From NCBI GenBank assembly GCA_900771045.1, contig CAAGMM010000360.1:1-6330 (forward strand): 6,330 bases of DNA, given 5' to 3'. This DNA is from Bacteroidales bacterium (GTDB lineage Bacteria; Bacteroidota; Bacteroidia; Bacteroidales; F082). Positions 1 through 6,166 of the stretch are shown here, one piece after another. A model generated the notes under the pieces. It did not search any database. It saw only the letters and a program-made list of their open reading frames with translations, and had not been told where the DNA came from. The translations under genes and the position numbers were made by a program. Positions within the stretch are counted from its first letter, which is position 1. Each line of letters begins with the position of its first letter.

Positions 1-14
1 GCCCACTGCCCAAA
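1..14 (+). repeat. Edge of a GCYCANN heptamer array
   Basis: Two units, GCCCACT and GCCCAAA, enter from the left edge in 7-bp phase. They match the consensus GCYCANN of the larger arrays at 91-146 and, on the other strand, 6053-6143. They lie directly before a 15-bp motif. With only two units visible, the assignment rests on similarity to the other arrays; the array probably continues outside the window. Confidence 0.55.
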
Positions 15-16
15 AA

Positions 17-31
17 CGTGAATATCGTAAG
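17..31 (+). repeat. 15-bp motif, copy 1 (CGTGAATATCGTAAG)
   Basis: This copy is identical, in the opposite orientation, to 6144-6158, and differs by one base (G to A) from 74-88. It sits between the heptamer units at 1-14 and the CTTCTAA heptamers that begin two bases downstream at 34. It has no coding role that I can see. Its function is unknown. Confidence 0.8.
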
Positions 32-33
32 CA

Positions 34-68
34 CTTCTAACTCCTATCTTCTAAATTCTGACTTCTAA
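34..68 (+). repeat. CTTCTAA-type heptamer array
   Basis: Five units lie in strict 7-bp phase: CTTCTAA (34-40), CTCCTAT, CTTCTAA, ATTCTGA and CTTCTAA (62-68). Its sequence is unrelated to the GCYCANN arrays but it has the same period. It lies between 15-mer copies 1 and 2, which start 57 bp apart. Confidence 0.75.
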
Positions 69-73
69 AATTC

Positions 74-88
74 CGTAAATATCGTAAG
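74..88 (+). repeat. 15-bp motif, copy 2 (CGTAAATATCGTAAG)
   Basis: This copy has one mismatch to copies 1 and 3. It is followed by the dinucleotide CG and then by a GCCC-type first unit of the next heptamer array. Copy 3, read on the - strand, has the same arrangement (TA, then GCCCAAG). Confidence 0.8.
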
Positions 89-90
89 CG

Positions 91-146
91 GCCCATTGCT
101 CAAGGCTCACAGCTCACAGCTCATTGCCCATAGCTCACGGCTCAAT
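91..146 (+). repeat. GCYCANN heptamer array, left, 8 units
   Basis: Eight consecutive units lie in 7-bp phase: GCCCATT, GCTCAAG, GCTCACA, GCTCACA, GCTCATT, GCCCATA, GCTCACG and GCTCAAT. The first five bases are nearly constant and the last two vary. It is the reverse-complement relative of the array after rsmI. It ends about 50 bp upstream of the pheT promoter -7 element, so the array is probably not in the pheT transcript. Confidence 0.85.
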
Positions 147-180
147 TTTTTCCCGACAAAGTTTTTTAAAAATCTGCCAT

Positions 181-206
181 TTTGTCATAAAAAAGTGGTA
201 TATTTG
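181..206 (+). promoter_or_regulatory. Putative Bacteroidota promoter of pheT
   Basis: TATATTTG at 199-206 matches the Bacteroidota primary sigma factor -7 consensus TAnnTTTG exactly. TTTG at 181-184 could be the -33 element, but the 14-bp gap is shorter than the roughly 19-21 bp usual for this class, so the -33 assignment is weak. A start a few bases after 206 would give a leader of about 30 nt. That leader is A/T-rich and has no Shine-Dalgarno sequence, as is normal in this phylum. Confidence 0.55.
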
Positions 207-244
207 CAGTTTGCAATCTTTTTTAGAAATAAAATTTTTTAGAG

Positions 245-2713
245 ATGAAAATATCGTACAATTGGCTGAAACAGTACATCAAATGTGATTTGTCAGCCGA
301 AGAAGTTGGGAAAAGACTGACGGGGACGGGCCTCGAAGTCGAAGATATGACGACATACGAATCGGTGAAGGGCAGCCTCAAAGGCGTCGTCGTGGGCAAA
401 GTCCTGACCTGCGTCGAACATCCCAATTCCGACCATCTCCACATCACTACCGTCGATGTCGGGCAGGCCGAACCGCTTCATATCGTCTGCGGAGCCCCGA
501 ATGTGGCCGCCGGCCAAGTCGTGCTTGTCGCCACAATAGGCTGCGAACTTTGGAAGGGCGACGAGTCTTTCGTCATCAAGAAAGGCAAGATACGCGGCGA
601 AGTGTCCGAAGGCATGATCTGCGCGGAAAACGAACTCCAACTCGGAACATCGCACGACGGAATCATGGTTTTGCCTGACAATTACGAAGTCGGACGTCCG
701 GCAAACTTTTATTTTCCGGTGGAAATTGACAACACCTTCGAAATCGGACTCACTGCAAACCGCTCCGATGCTACTTCGCACATCGGCGTTGACCGCGACC
801 TCGTTGCAGCACTCAATTTCCAGGAAAAGACAGACAAATATCATATCGAAAGACCATCCGTCGCTGACTTTAAGGTTGATAATCACGACAGTAAGATAGA
901 AATCATCGTCGAAGACAAGGAAAACTGCCCGCGTTATTCGGGAGTGTGCGTCAACGGCGTGACAGTCGGGCCTTCTCCGGCTTGGCTGAAACATCGCCTC
1001 GAGGCTATAGGACTGCGTTCAATCAACAATATCGTCGATATTTCAAACTACGTCCTGATGGAAGTCGGACAGCCGCTTCATATCTTTGACGCTGACAAAA
1101 TCAAAGGCGGGAAAGTCATCGTGAAACGCCTCGCGTCAGGCACGATGTTCACGACATTGGACGGCGTTGAGCGCAAACTCGCCGACACTAACCTCATGAT
1201 TTGCAATGCAGAAGAACCAATGTGCATAGCCGGCGTCTTCGGCGGTCTCGATTCCGGCGTGACCGAAAACACTAAGAACATCTTCATCGAAAGCGCCTAT
1301 TTTAACCCGACTTCGATACGCAAAACGGCGAGAATGCACGCTCTTCAGACCGATGCGAGCTTCCGTTACGAACGCGGCTGCGACCCGAACATCACGATTT
1401 ACGCACTGAAACGCGCGGCTCTTCTCGTACAGGAACTCGCCGGCGGAAAAGTCTCTTCAGAAATAAGGGATATTATCAATGGTGACTTTAAACCGGTGCG
1501 TATCGAACTGAAATTCAGTTATTTAAATAGAATCGCCGGTCAAGAGATAAATAAAGATGATGCGGTGAAGATTTTGAAAAACCTCGATTGCGTCATCATT
1601 GAGCAAAACGATGAAAGCGTCACAGTCGATGTCCCGACATGCAAAGTCGATGTCTATCGCCCCGCCGACTTAGTTGAGGAAATACTCAGGATTTACGGCT
1701 ACGACAACATCGCCATTCCGTCGAAAATCAACGCGAGCCTTAACGTCAACAACAAGCCTGACGCGGCGCGTTTACAATATCAGATAACGACAATGTTAGC
1801 CGCAAACGGCTTCAACGAGATAATGAACAACTCGCTGACGAAATCGGCGTACTCCAAGACGATGAGCGCATTCGACGAGACACGCGACGTGCGCATCATG
1901 AACCCGCTCAGCAGCGACCTCGACGTTATGCGCCAGTCTCTACTCTTCGGAGGTATGGAAAGCATCGCCAACAACCAGAACCACAAGGTCTTCAATATGA
2001 GGTTCTTCGAGTTCGGAAACACTTATTCTTTCAATCCGGACAACAAACAGACTTTTGAAAAGCCACTCGCACCGTTCTCGGAAAGTTTCCACCTGTCGCT
2101 GTTCGTCACGGGAAACAAATCCGACGAAATGTGGAACGCTCAAGCTCAGCCAGTCGATTTCTATGATTTGAAGAAATATGTCGTCTTTGTGCTTAACAAG
2201 ATGAAAATCAATACTGAAGCACTTGAGATGACCGAGGGCGGCATCAAATATTACGATTATTCGCTCGTCTTCAGCGCAAATGGAAGAACTCTTGCGACAC
2301 TCGGCAAGCTGAATAAGGAAACGCTGCGTCTCTTTGATGTCAAGAAAGATGTGTTTTACGCTGACATTCAATGGGATAACTTGATTAAGGCTTATTCCGA
2401 AGCCGCACGTATCAGTTATGAGGCTCTGCCCAAATTCCCGCCTGTGCGTCGTGACCTCGCTATGATTTTCGACAAAAACGTCACGTTCCGCCAGGTTCGC
2501 GATGCAGCCTTGTCGGCCGACAACAAGATTCTGCAGTCGGTCAACCTTTTCGATATTTACGAAGGCGACAAGATTCCGGCCGGCAAGAAGCAGTACGCGA
2601 TGAGTTTCATACTTTTAGACACCCAGAAGACATTGACCGACAAGGTTATTGAGAAAACGATGGCCAAAATCCAGTCGGCTATAGAGCAACAGCTTGGTGC
2701 GACTCTGAGATAG
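245..2713 (+). CDS. pheT: Phenylalanine--tRNA ligase beta subunit
   Basis: This is the beta chain of the cytoplasmic alpha2-beta2 phenylalanyl-tRNA synthetase. In the family this chain binds tRNA(Phe) and hydrolyses mischarged Tyr-tRNA, while the alpha chain carries the aminoacylation site. At 822 residues it is full length. It opens with the typical MKISYNWLKQYI. The EMAP/OB-type tRNA-binding domain spans about 47-155 (HPNSDHL at 59-65, CGAPN at 82-86). The B3/B4 domain is about 225-395 (NNIVDISNYV at 261-270, GQPLHIFD at 275-282). The B5 domain is about 415-490, ending VEEILRIYGYDNI. The catalytic-like core is about 500-710. The ferredoxin-fold anticodon-binding domain is 728-822 (PPVRRDLAMIF). 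ATG 245 is the only sensible start, because the family N-terminus begins there. pheS is not in the window. The sigma54-activator gene follows after 38 bp with no terminator seen, so co-transcription is possible. Confidence 0.97.
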   Translation: MKISYNWLKQYIKCDLSAEEVGKRLTGTGLEVEDMTTYESVKGSLKGVVVGKVLTCVEHPNSDHLHITTVDVGQAEPLHIVCGAPNVAAGQVVLVATIGCELWKGDESFVIKKGKIRGEVSEGMICAENELQLGTSHDGIMVLPDNYEVGRPANFYFPVEIDNTFEIGLTANRSDATSHIGVDRDLVAALNFQEKTDKYHIERPSVADFKVDNHDSKIEIIVEDKENCPRYSGVCVNGVTVGPSPAWLKHRLEAIGLRSINNIVDISNYVLMEVGQPLHIFDADKIKGGKVIVKRLASGTMFTTLDGVERKLADTNLMICNAEEPMCIAGVFGGLDSGVTENTKNIFIESAYFNPTSIRKTARMHALQTDASFRYERGCDPNITIYALKRAALLVQELAGGKVSSEIRDIINGDFKPVRIELKFSYLNRIAGQEINKDDAVKILKNLDCVIIEQNDESVTVDVPTCKVDVYRPADLVEEILRIYGYDNIAIPSKINASLNVNNKPDAARLQYQITTMLAANGFNEIMNNSLTKSAYSKTMSAFDETRDVRIMNPLSSDLDVMRQSLLFGGMESIANNQNHKVFNMRFFEFGNTYSFNPDNKQTFEKPLAPFSESFHLSLFVTGNKSDEMWNAQAQPVDFYDLKKYVVFVLNKMKINTEALEMTEGGIKYYDYSLVFSANGRTLATLGKLNKETLRLFDVKKDVFYADIQWDNLIKAYSEAARISYEALPKFPPVRRDLAMIFDKNVTFRQVRDAALSADNKILQSVNLFDIYEGDKIPAGKKQYAMSFILLDTQKTLTDKVIEKTMAKIQSAIEQQLGATLR

Positions 2714-2751
2714 TCCGTTTGTCTGTAATCAATTGAGAATGTGTTAGAAAG

Positions 2752-3996
2752 ATGGATCTTCAATCGATAAAGGCGAGATATGGGATCATCGGCAACGACC
2801 CGAAACTGAACAGGGCCATCGAAGTCGCCGTGCAGGTTGCCGCCACCGACCTCACGGTGATGATAAACGGCGAAAGCGGCACGGGCAAGGACGTGATTCC
2901 GCGCATCATCCACGACAACAGCACGCGCAAACACGGCAAATATATGGCGATCAACTGCGGCGCGATTCCGGAAGGCACCATCGACTCGGAGCTCTTCGGC
3001 CACGAGAAAGGCTCGTTCACGGGTGCCGTCTCCGACCGAAAAGGCTATTTTGAAGAGGCCGACGGAGGCACTCTGTTCCTTGACGAAGTGGGAGAACTTC
3101 CAATGGCAACGCAGGCGCGTCTGCTGCGCGTTTTGGAAAACGGCGAGTTCATCAAAGTCGGTTCGTCGAAGGTGCAGAAGACCAATGTGCGCGTCATCGC
3201 GGCAACAAACGTCGATATTCCGGCGGCGATAGAAAAGGGCAAATTCAGGGAAGACCTTTATTATCGTCTTAACACTATGCCCATCAAAATTCCGGCATTG
3301 CGCGAGAGAAAGGGCGACATCAGGGTGCTTTTCCTCAAATTCTCGCTCGATGCGGCGGCGAAAACGCACAAACCCGCACTGAGACTCACGGAAAAGGCGA
3401 TGATGATGATGGAAAACTATCGTTGGGAGGGAAATATCCGCCAGATGAAGAACATCGTTGACCAGATGTCGCTGATTGAAGAAAACCGAATCGTTGACGA
3501 AACCGTTGTGGCAGAATATCTTCCGCGACTCAAGATGAATTCCATGCCGGCACTTTTCAGGCACAGCGACGAACAGGACATCTCGGAACGCGACATTATG
3601 TACAAGTTCCTTTTCGATATGAAACGCGACATCGCCGAGCTCAGAAAGACCGTGGCCGAACTCAAAAACGGCGGCGTCGTGCAGAAAAATATCGACCTTA
3701 TACCGCAACAAACGACTGCTTCTCAGCCTATTAGCCACGACGCTCTCTACGAAATCATTCAGGATAAGGAGGATATTGAGCCGACGGAGGCGAAAGTCAT
3801 CAACGAAGAGGAAAACGATGCCGTCGGTGAAAATGAAAATTCCGTTGAAAATGAACCTCTGTCACTATTGAAGAGCGAGAAAGACATCATTATCAAGGCG
3901 TTAAACAAGCACGGCGGAAAACGTCGCGACGCAGCAAGAGAACTCGGCATCAGCGAGAGGACTCTGTACAGAAAAATAAACGAATACGGAATTTAG
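2752..3996 (+). CDS. Sigma54-dependent transcriptional activator, AAA+ with Fis-type HTH
   Basis: This is a bacterial enhancer-binding protein (414 aa) that would use ATP hydrolysis to remodel RNA polymerase carrying sigma54. There is no N-terminal receiver, GAF or PAS domain; the AAA+ domain starts within about ten residues. Visible motifs are Walker A GESGTGKD (40-47), the sigma54-contacting loop GSFTGA (87-92; the usual form is GAFTGA), Walker B GGTLFLDE (105-112), sensor I ATN (151-153), arginine fingers R166 and R172 in FREDLYYRL, and sensor II GNIR (227-230). A predicted helical, charged stretch (about 276-306) and an acidic low-complexity linker (about 340-368) lead to a C-terminal Fis-type helix-turn-helix with ARELGISERTLYRKI near the end. 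From memory, a close family in Bacteroides lies beside miaB and lptE; that context is absent here. Targets and the activating signal cannot be read from the window, and I found no convincing -24/-12 site. Confidence 0.93.
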   Translation: MDLQSIKARYGIIGNDPKLNRAIEVAVQVAATDLTVMINGESGTGKDVIPRIIHDNSTRKHGKYMAINCGAIPEGTIDSELFGHEKGSFTGAVSDRKGYFEEADGGTLFLDEVGELPMATQARLLRVLENGEFIKVGSSKVQKTNVRVIAATNVDIPAAIEKGKFREDLYYRLNTMPIKIPALRERKGDIRVLFLKFSLDAAAKTHKPALRLTEKAMMMMENYRWEGNIRQMKNIVDQMSLIEENRIVDETVVAEYLPRLKMNSMPALFRHSDEQDISERDIMYKFLFDMKRDIAELRKTVAELKNGGVVQKNIDLIPQQTTASQPISHDALYEIIQDKEDIEPTEAKVINEEENDAVGENENSVENEPLSLLKSEKDIIIKALNKHGGKRRDAARELGISERTLYRKINEYGI

Positions 3997-4014
3997 GGCC
4001 GGATTCTGCTTTTT
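3982..4014. terminator. Candidate bidirectional terminator between convergent genes
   Basis: GAATACGG (3982-3989) pairs with CCGGATTC (3999-4006), giving seven pairs and one A-G mismatch around a 9-nt loop. On the + strand TTTTT follows at 4010-4014. On the - strand the hairpin is followed by GTTTATTTTTC (3981-3971). T-rich tails on both sides suit two convergent genes only 16 bp apart. The left arm is the last sense codons of the activator gene and its stop lies in the loop. The stem is modest and no folding energy was computed. Confidence 0.45.
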
Positions 4015-4591
4015 ATTTCCGCCTCATAACCTCGTTGAAGCAGTCGCGGCAGAGAGGTTCGTAACTTTCCGTTTCTCCGAGGACGACGAGTTTGTCGCCT
4101 TCGATAATGCGGTGCGAATATTGTGCTAAGCCGCCGCATTTCATACAGATGGCGTGAACCTTGGTGACGTCTTCGGCTATCGCCATCAAATGAGGCATCG
4201 GGCCGAAAGGCTTGCCCGTATAATCCATGTCAAGACCGGCAATTACAACCCTGACACCTTGATTTGCAAGCTGTTGACACACATCGACAAGGTCATTGCC
4301 GAAAAACTGCGCCTCGTCAATGCCGACGACGTCACAATCAGTAGCGTAAAGTAGAATCTGCGACGCGTTTTCAACCGGAGTCGAATGAAGAGCGTTGGCG
4401 TTATGCGACACGACATCTTCCTCACTATAACGCACGTCGATGCCCGGCTTGAAGATCTCAACCTTCAACTTCGCGATGCGCGCCCTGTTGAGACGACGTA
4501 TCAATTCCTCCGTTTTGCCCGAAAACATTGAGCCGCAGATGACTTCTATCCATCCTTGCGCCTTATTGTGGGAATCTTTTTCAAGAAACAT
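4013..4591 (-). CDS. tdk: Thymidine kinase (type II)
   Basis: This cytosolic salvage enzyme phosphorylates thymidine to dTMP with ATP. It has 192 residues, the usual size for the small zinc-containing TK1-like family. Visible features are the P-loop GSMFSGKT (20-27), the segment FKPGIDVRY (47-55), DEAQFF (92-97) with the expected catalytic base Glu93, [15 protein letters not shown] (119-133), a zinc-binding set C149-x2-C152 and C181-x2-C184, and the nucleoside-binding region near YEPLC (177-181). The start is chosen because a 12-residue leader before GWIEVICGS is typical of Bacteroidota homologues and the next Met lies inside the P-loop. It is convergent with the sigma54 activator and divergent from the acidic-protein/rsmI unit. 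The expected promoter motif lies about 35 bp before the start codon. No key residue is missing. Confidence 0.97.
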   Translation of the reverse strand: MFLEKDSHNKAQGWIEVICGSMFSGKTEELIRRLNRARIAKLKVEIFKPGIDVRYSEEDVVSHNANALHSTPVENASQILLYATDCDVVGIDEAQFFGNDLVDVCQQLANQGVRVVIAGLDMDYTGKPFGPMPHLMAIAEDVTKVHAICMKCGGLAQYSHRIIEGDKLVVLGETESYEPLCRDCFNEVMRRK

Positions 4592-4622
4592 TGCGTAGAT
4601 ATTTAAAAACTTGTTATTTTTG
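4591..4622 (+). promoter_or_regulatory. Putative promoter of the acidic-protein/rsmI unit
   Basis: TATTTTTG at 4615-4622 matches the Bacteroidota -7 consensus TAnnTTTG. TTG at 4591-4593 is a possible -33 element with a 21-bp spacer, overlapping the tdk start codon. Transcription would begin near 4630, giving a short A-rich leader before ATG 4647 with no Shine-Dalgarno sequence. Confidence 0.6.
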
Positions 4623-4625
4623 CGG

Positions 4626-4655
4626 CAAAGTTAAAAAAAAATAATTATGGAACAG
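4626..4655 (-). promoter_or_regulatory. Putative promoter of tdk
   Basis: Read on the - strand, 4633-4626 is TAACTTTG, again a match to TAnnTTTG. It lies only 3 bp from the opposing -7 element at 4615-4622. The best -33 candidate is CTG at 4655-4653 (- strand), which is not a consensus TTG, with a spacer of about 19 bp. The predicted leader to the tdk ATG at 4591 is roughly 30 nt. Confidence 0.5.
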
Positions 4656-5384
4656 AAAGAAAATGAAAACAGTGTCGCTTTTCGTCTGAAAAGGCATTTG
4701 GGAAAGATGTCGGCGCAGGTCGATTACCTCATCAGAAACAATAAACTGCTCACTCAGCTTGACATTGACAACCTTATGACCAACACGCGCGAACTGTACG
4801 ATATGCTTTGCTCGGTGAACGCCAATATGGACGTTTGCTCCATCCCTTTTGAGATTGAAAATGAGGGAGATAATGAAGAAAATGAGAACATGGAACGCGA
4901 GGAAGGTATTGAGCGTGAAGAAAATTTTGAAGAAACAGAAGAAGATGTTGAAGAAAATGAAGATGTTGAAGAAGAACTTCCAACTGAAAGTTTTGAGTTG
5001 AATATTGAAGAAGATGATGATGAAGTGAACGAAGAGCGTGAAAGTGAAGAAGAAGATGATGCCGAAGATGAAGCTGAAGATGAAGAAGCTGAAGCTGAAA
5101 ATGAAGATATTGAAGATGATGTTGAAAATGAAGAAGCTGAAGATGATGAAGTTTCAGATGTTGAAGGCTTGTCGGATTTAACTGAAGAAGATGCCGAAAT
5201 GTTTATAAACGAGTTGTTTAGGGGTAACGAAGAGCGTTTCAGCAAGGTGATGGCCGAATTGGAAGAAGCCCCGACCTGGAAGGCCGCGCTGACTCATCTC
5301 GAAGAGATGTCGATAGCCTACGGTTGGAGTTACGACTCGCCGGCATATCAGAAATTGGTCGAATTGTTAGAACGTCGTTATTGA
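4647..5384 (+). CDS. Hypothetical protein with hyperacidic central region
   Basis: This is an unrecognised 245-residue protein in three parts. Residues 1-66 are mixed-charge and look helical (FRLKRHLGKM, then VDYLIRNNKLLTQLDIDNLM). Residues 71-180 are extreme: I count 65 Asp/Glu in 110 residues against three Arg and no Lys, mostly Glu. Residues 182-245 look like a compact helical domain (MFINELFRG, EEAPTWKAALTHLEEM, YGWSYDSPAYQKLVELLERRY). This tail resembles, from memory, C-terminal segments of uncharacterised Bacteroidota proteins with an ELFxG...YGW...RRF pattern. No signal peptide or membrane segment is seen, so it is probably cytoplasmic. ATG 4647 follows an A-rich leader and a good promoter motif, and the stop is 2 bp before rsmI, so the two are probably co-transcribed and translationally coupled. 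Binding to a basic partner (ribosomal protein, nucleoid protein or metal ions) is conceivable but unproven. I am confident it is a gene and have no firm function. Confidence 0.85.
   Translation: MEQKENENSVAFRLKRHLGKMSAQVDYLIRNNKLLTQLDIDNLMTNTRELYDMLCSVNANMDVCSIPFEIENEGDNEENENMEREEGIEREENFEETEEDVEENEDVEEELPTESFELNIEEDDDEVNEERESEEEDDAEDEAEDEEAEAENEDIEDDVENEEAEDDEVSDVEGLSDLTEEDAEMFINELFRGNEERFSKVMAELEEAPTWKAALTHLEEMSIAYGWSYDSPAYQKLVELLERRY
4918..5160 (+). repeat. GAA/GAT-rich low-complexity codon tract
   Basis: The DNA for the acidic region is an imperfect run of GAA and GAT codons with scattered GCT, AAT and GTT. Pieces such as GAAGATGATG and GAAAATGAAGA recur. Glu is almost always GAA here, with GAG nearly confined to the edges. 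This suggests growth by in-frame slippage or unequal crossing-over inside the gene. It also produces a long open serine-rich frame on the opposite strand, which is an artefact. Confidence 0.7.
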
Positions 5385-5386
5385 TT

Positions 5387-6055
5387 ATGAAACTGTATCT
5401 TGTGCCGACGCCGATAGGTAATCTTGAAGACATCACGATGCGTGCGTTGCGCATTCTACGCGAAGTTGACGTCATTTTGGCCGAAGACACGCGTACGTCG
5501 GGAAATCTGCTGAGACATTTCGATATAAGCAAGCCGATGACGGCTTTCCACCTGAACAACGAGCATTTGGTCGTGGAACGTATCGCGCAAAGGATTCAGT
5601 CGGGAGAAACGATGGCCTTAGTGACTGATGCGGGTACGCCGGCTATATCCGACCCGGGATTTCTGCTTGTGAGAGAATGCGTCAGACTCGGCGTTGATGT
5701 AGAATGCCTGCCCGGCCCGACGGCTTTCGTGCCTGCGCTTGTCAACTCCGGACTTCCAGCCGACCGTTTCGTCTTCGAGGGATTCCTCCCGCATAAGAAA
5801 GGCCGTCAGACCAAGATCAAACAGATAGCCGAAAGCGAATATACGACGATATTGTACGAGTCGCCCTTTCGTTTGGTGAAGACTCTCGAAGCCTTTGCCG
5901 AAGTGATGGAGCCGGAACGCCAAATCAGCGTGTCGCGCGAGCTGACGAAGATTCACGAAGAGACGGTTCGCGGCACACTCGCCGAAGTGACGGCATATTT
6001 TTCACAAAGCGAAGTCAAAGGGGAAATCGTCATCGTCATCGCCGGGAAAGGTTGA
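5387..6055 (+). CDS. rsmI: 16S rRNA (cytidine(1402)-2'-O)-methyltransferase
   Basis: This SAM-dependent tetrapyrrole-methylase-fold enzyme 2'-O-methylates C1402 (E. coli numbering) in the decoding centre of 16S rRNA. Family motifs in the 222-residue product are LVPTPIGNLEDIT near the N-terminus, AEDTRTS, LVTDAGTPAISDPG, LPGPTAFVPALVNSGLP, FEGFLPHKKGR, YESPFR, RELTKIHEE and the closing KGEIVIVIAG. ATG 5387 is preferred to the in-frame ATG at 5324 because MKLYLVPTPIGNL is the family N-terminus and the longer form would overlap the preceding gene by 61 bp. Compared with E. coli RsmI (about 286 aa), the C-terminal extension is missing; I believe short forms are common in Bacteroidota. The gene starts 2 bp after the acidic-protein stop. 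Its TGA stop is the first three bases of a heptamer array, and no terminator follows. Confidence 0.96.
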   Translation: MKLYLVPTPIGNLEDITMRALRILREVDVILAEDTRTSGNLLRHFDISKPMTAFHLNNEHLVVERIAQRIQSGETMALVTDAGTPAISDPGFLLVRECVRLGVDVECLPGPTAFVPALVNSGLPADRFVFEGFLPHKKGRQTKIKQIAESEYTTILYESPFRLVKTLEAFAEVMEPERQISVSRELTKIHEETVRGTLAEVTAYFSQSEVKGEIVIVIAGKG

Positions 6056-6143
6056 GCTGTGAGCTGTGAGCTGTGAGCAATGAGCAGTGAGCAGTGAGCC
6101 GTGAGCCGTGAGCGATGAGCCGTGAGCGATGAGCCTTGGGCTA
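6053..6143 (-). repeat. TGAGCNN heptamer array, right, 13 units
   Basis: Twelve units of TGAGCNN on the + strand lie in unbroken 7-bp phase, followed by a degenerate TGGGCTA. The pentamer TGAGC is invariant in the first twelve. The last two bases run TG, TG, TG, AA, AG, AG, CG, CG, GA, CG, GA, CT. Read on the - strand this is NNGCTCA, the same family as 91-146. The first unit overlaps the rsmI stop codon. Confidence 0.93.
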
Positions 6144-6158
6144 CTTACGATATTCACG
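6144..6158 (-). repeat. 15-bp motif, copy 3 (- strand)
   Basis: On the - strand it reads CGTGAATATCGTAAG, identical to 17-31. It is followed on that strand by TA and then GCCCAAG, the first heptamer unit, which mirrors the layout at 74-97. On its other side lie a short A/T-rich stretch and the GGGTTAA array. Confidence 0.85.
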
Positions 6159-6166
6159 AAATTTAA

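Noticed and set aside
1..146. CRISPR array
   Set aside because: The units are 7 bp with a 15-bp interspersed motif. There are no 23-40 bp repeats with unique spacers and no cas genes.
195..208. Sigma54-type promoter (GTGGTATATTTGCA) before pheT
   Set aside because: GG and GC are only 9 bp apart start to start, not the 12 needed for -24/-12 elements. The TAnnTTTG reading explains the site better.
293..994. 233-codon open frame on the - strand inside pheT
   Set aside because: It is wholly antisense to the tRNA-binding and B3/B4 domains of pheT, with no recognisable motif.
2557..3738. 393-codon open frame on the - strand across the end of pheT and most of the activator gene
   Set aside because: It lies opposite two genes with clear family motifs, crosses their junction, shows no recognisable domain and has a composition typical of an antisense shadow.
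4754..5245. Serine-rich 163-codon frame on the - strand
   Set aside because: It is the mirror of the GAA/GAT tract (TTC/ATC and TCA/TCT shifted by one frame). Its serine runs follow from the low-complexity codons of the acidic gene.
5324..5386. Longer rsmI start at ATG 5324
   Set aside because: The extra 21 residues precede the family N-terminus MKLYLVPTPIGNL and would overlap the upstream gene by 61 bp. ATG 5387 gives the expected protein.
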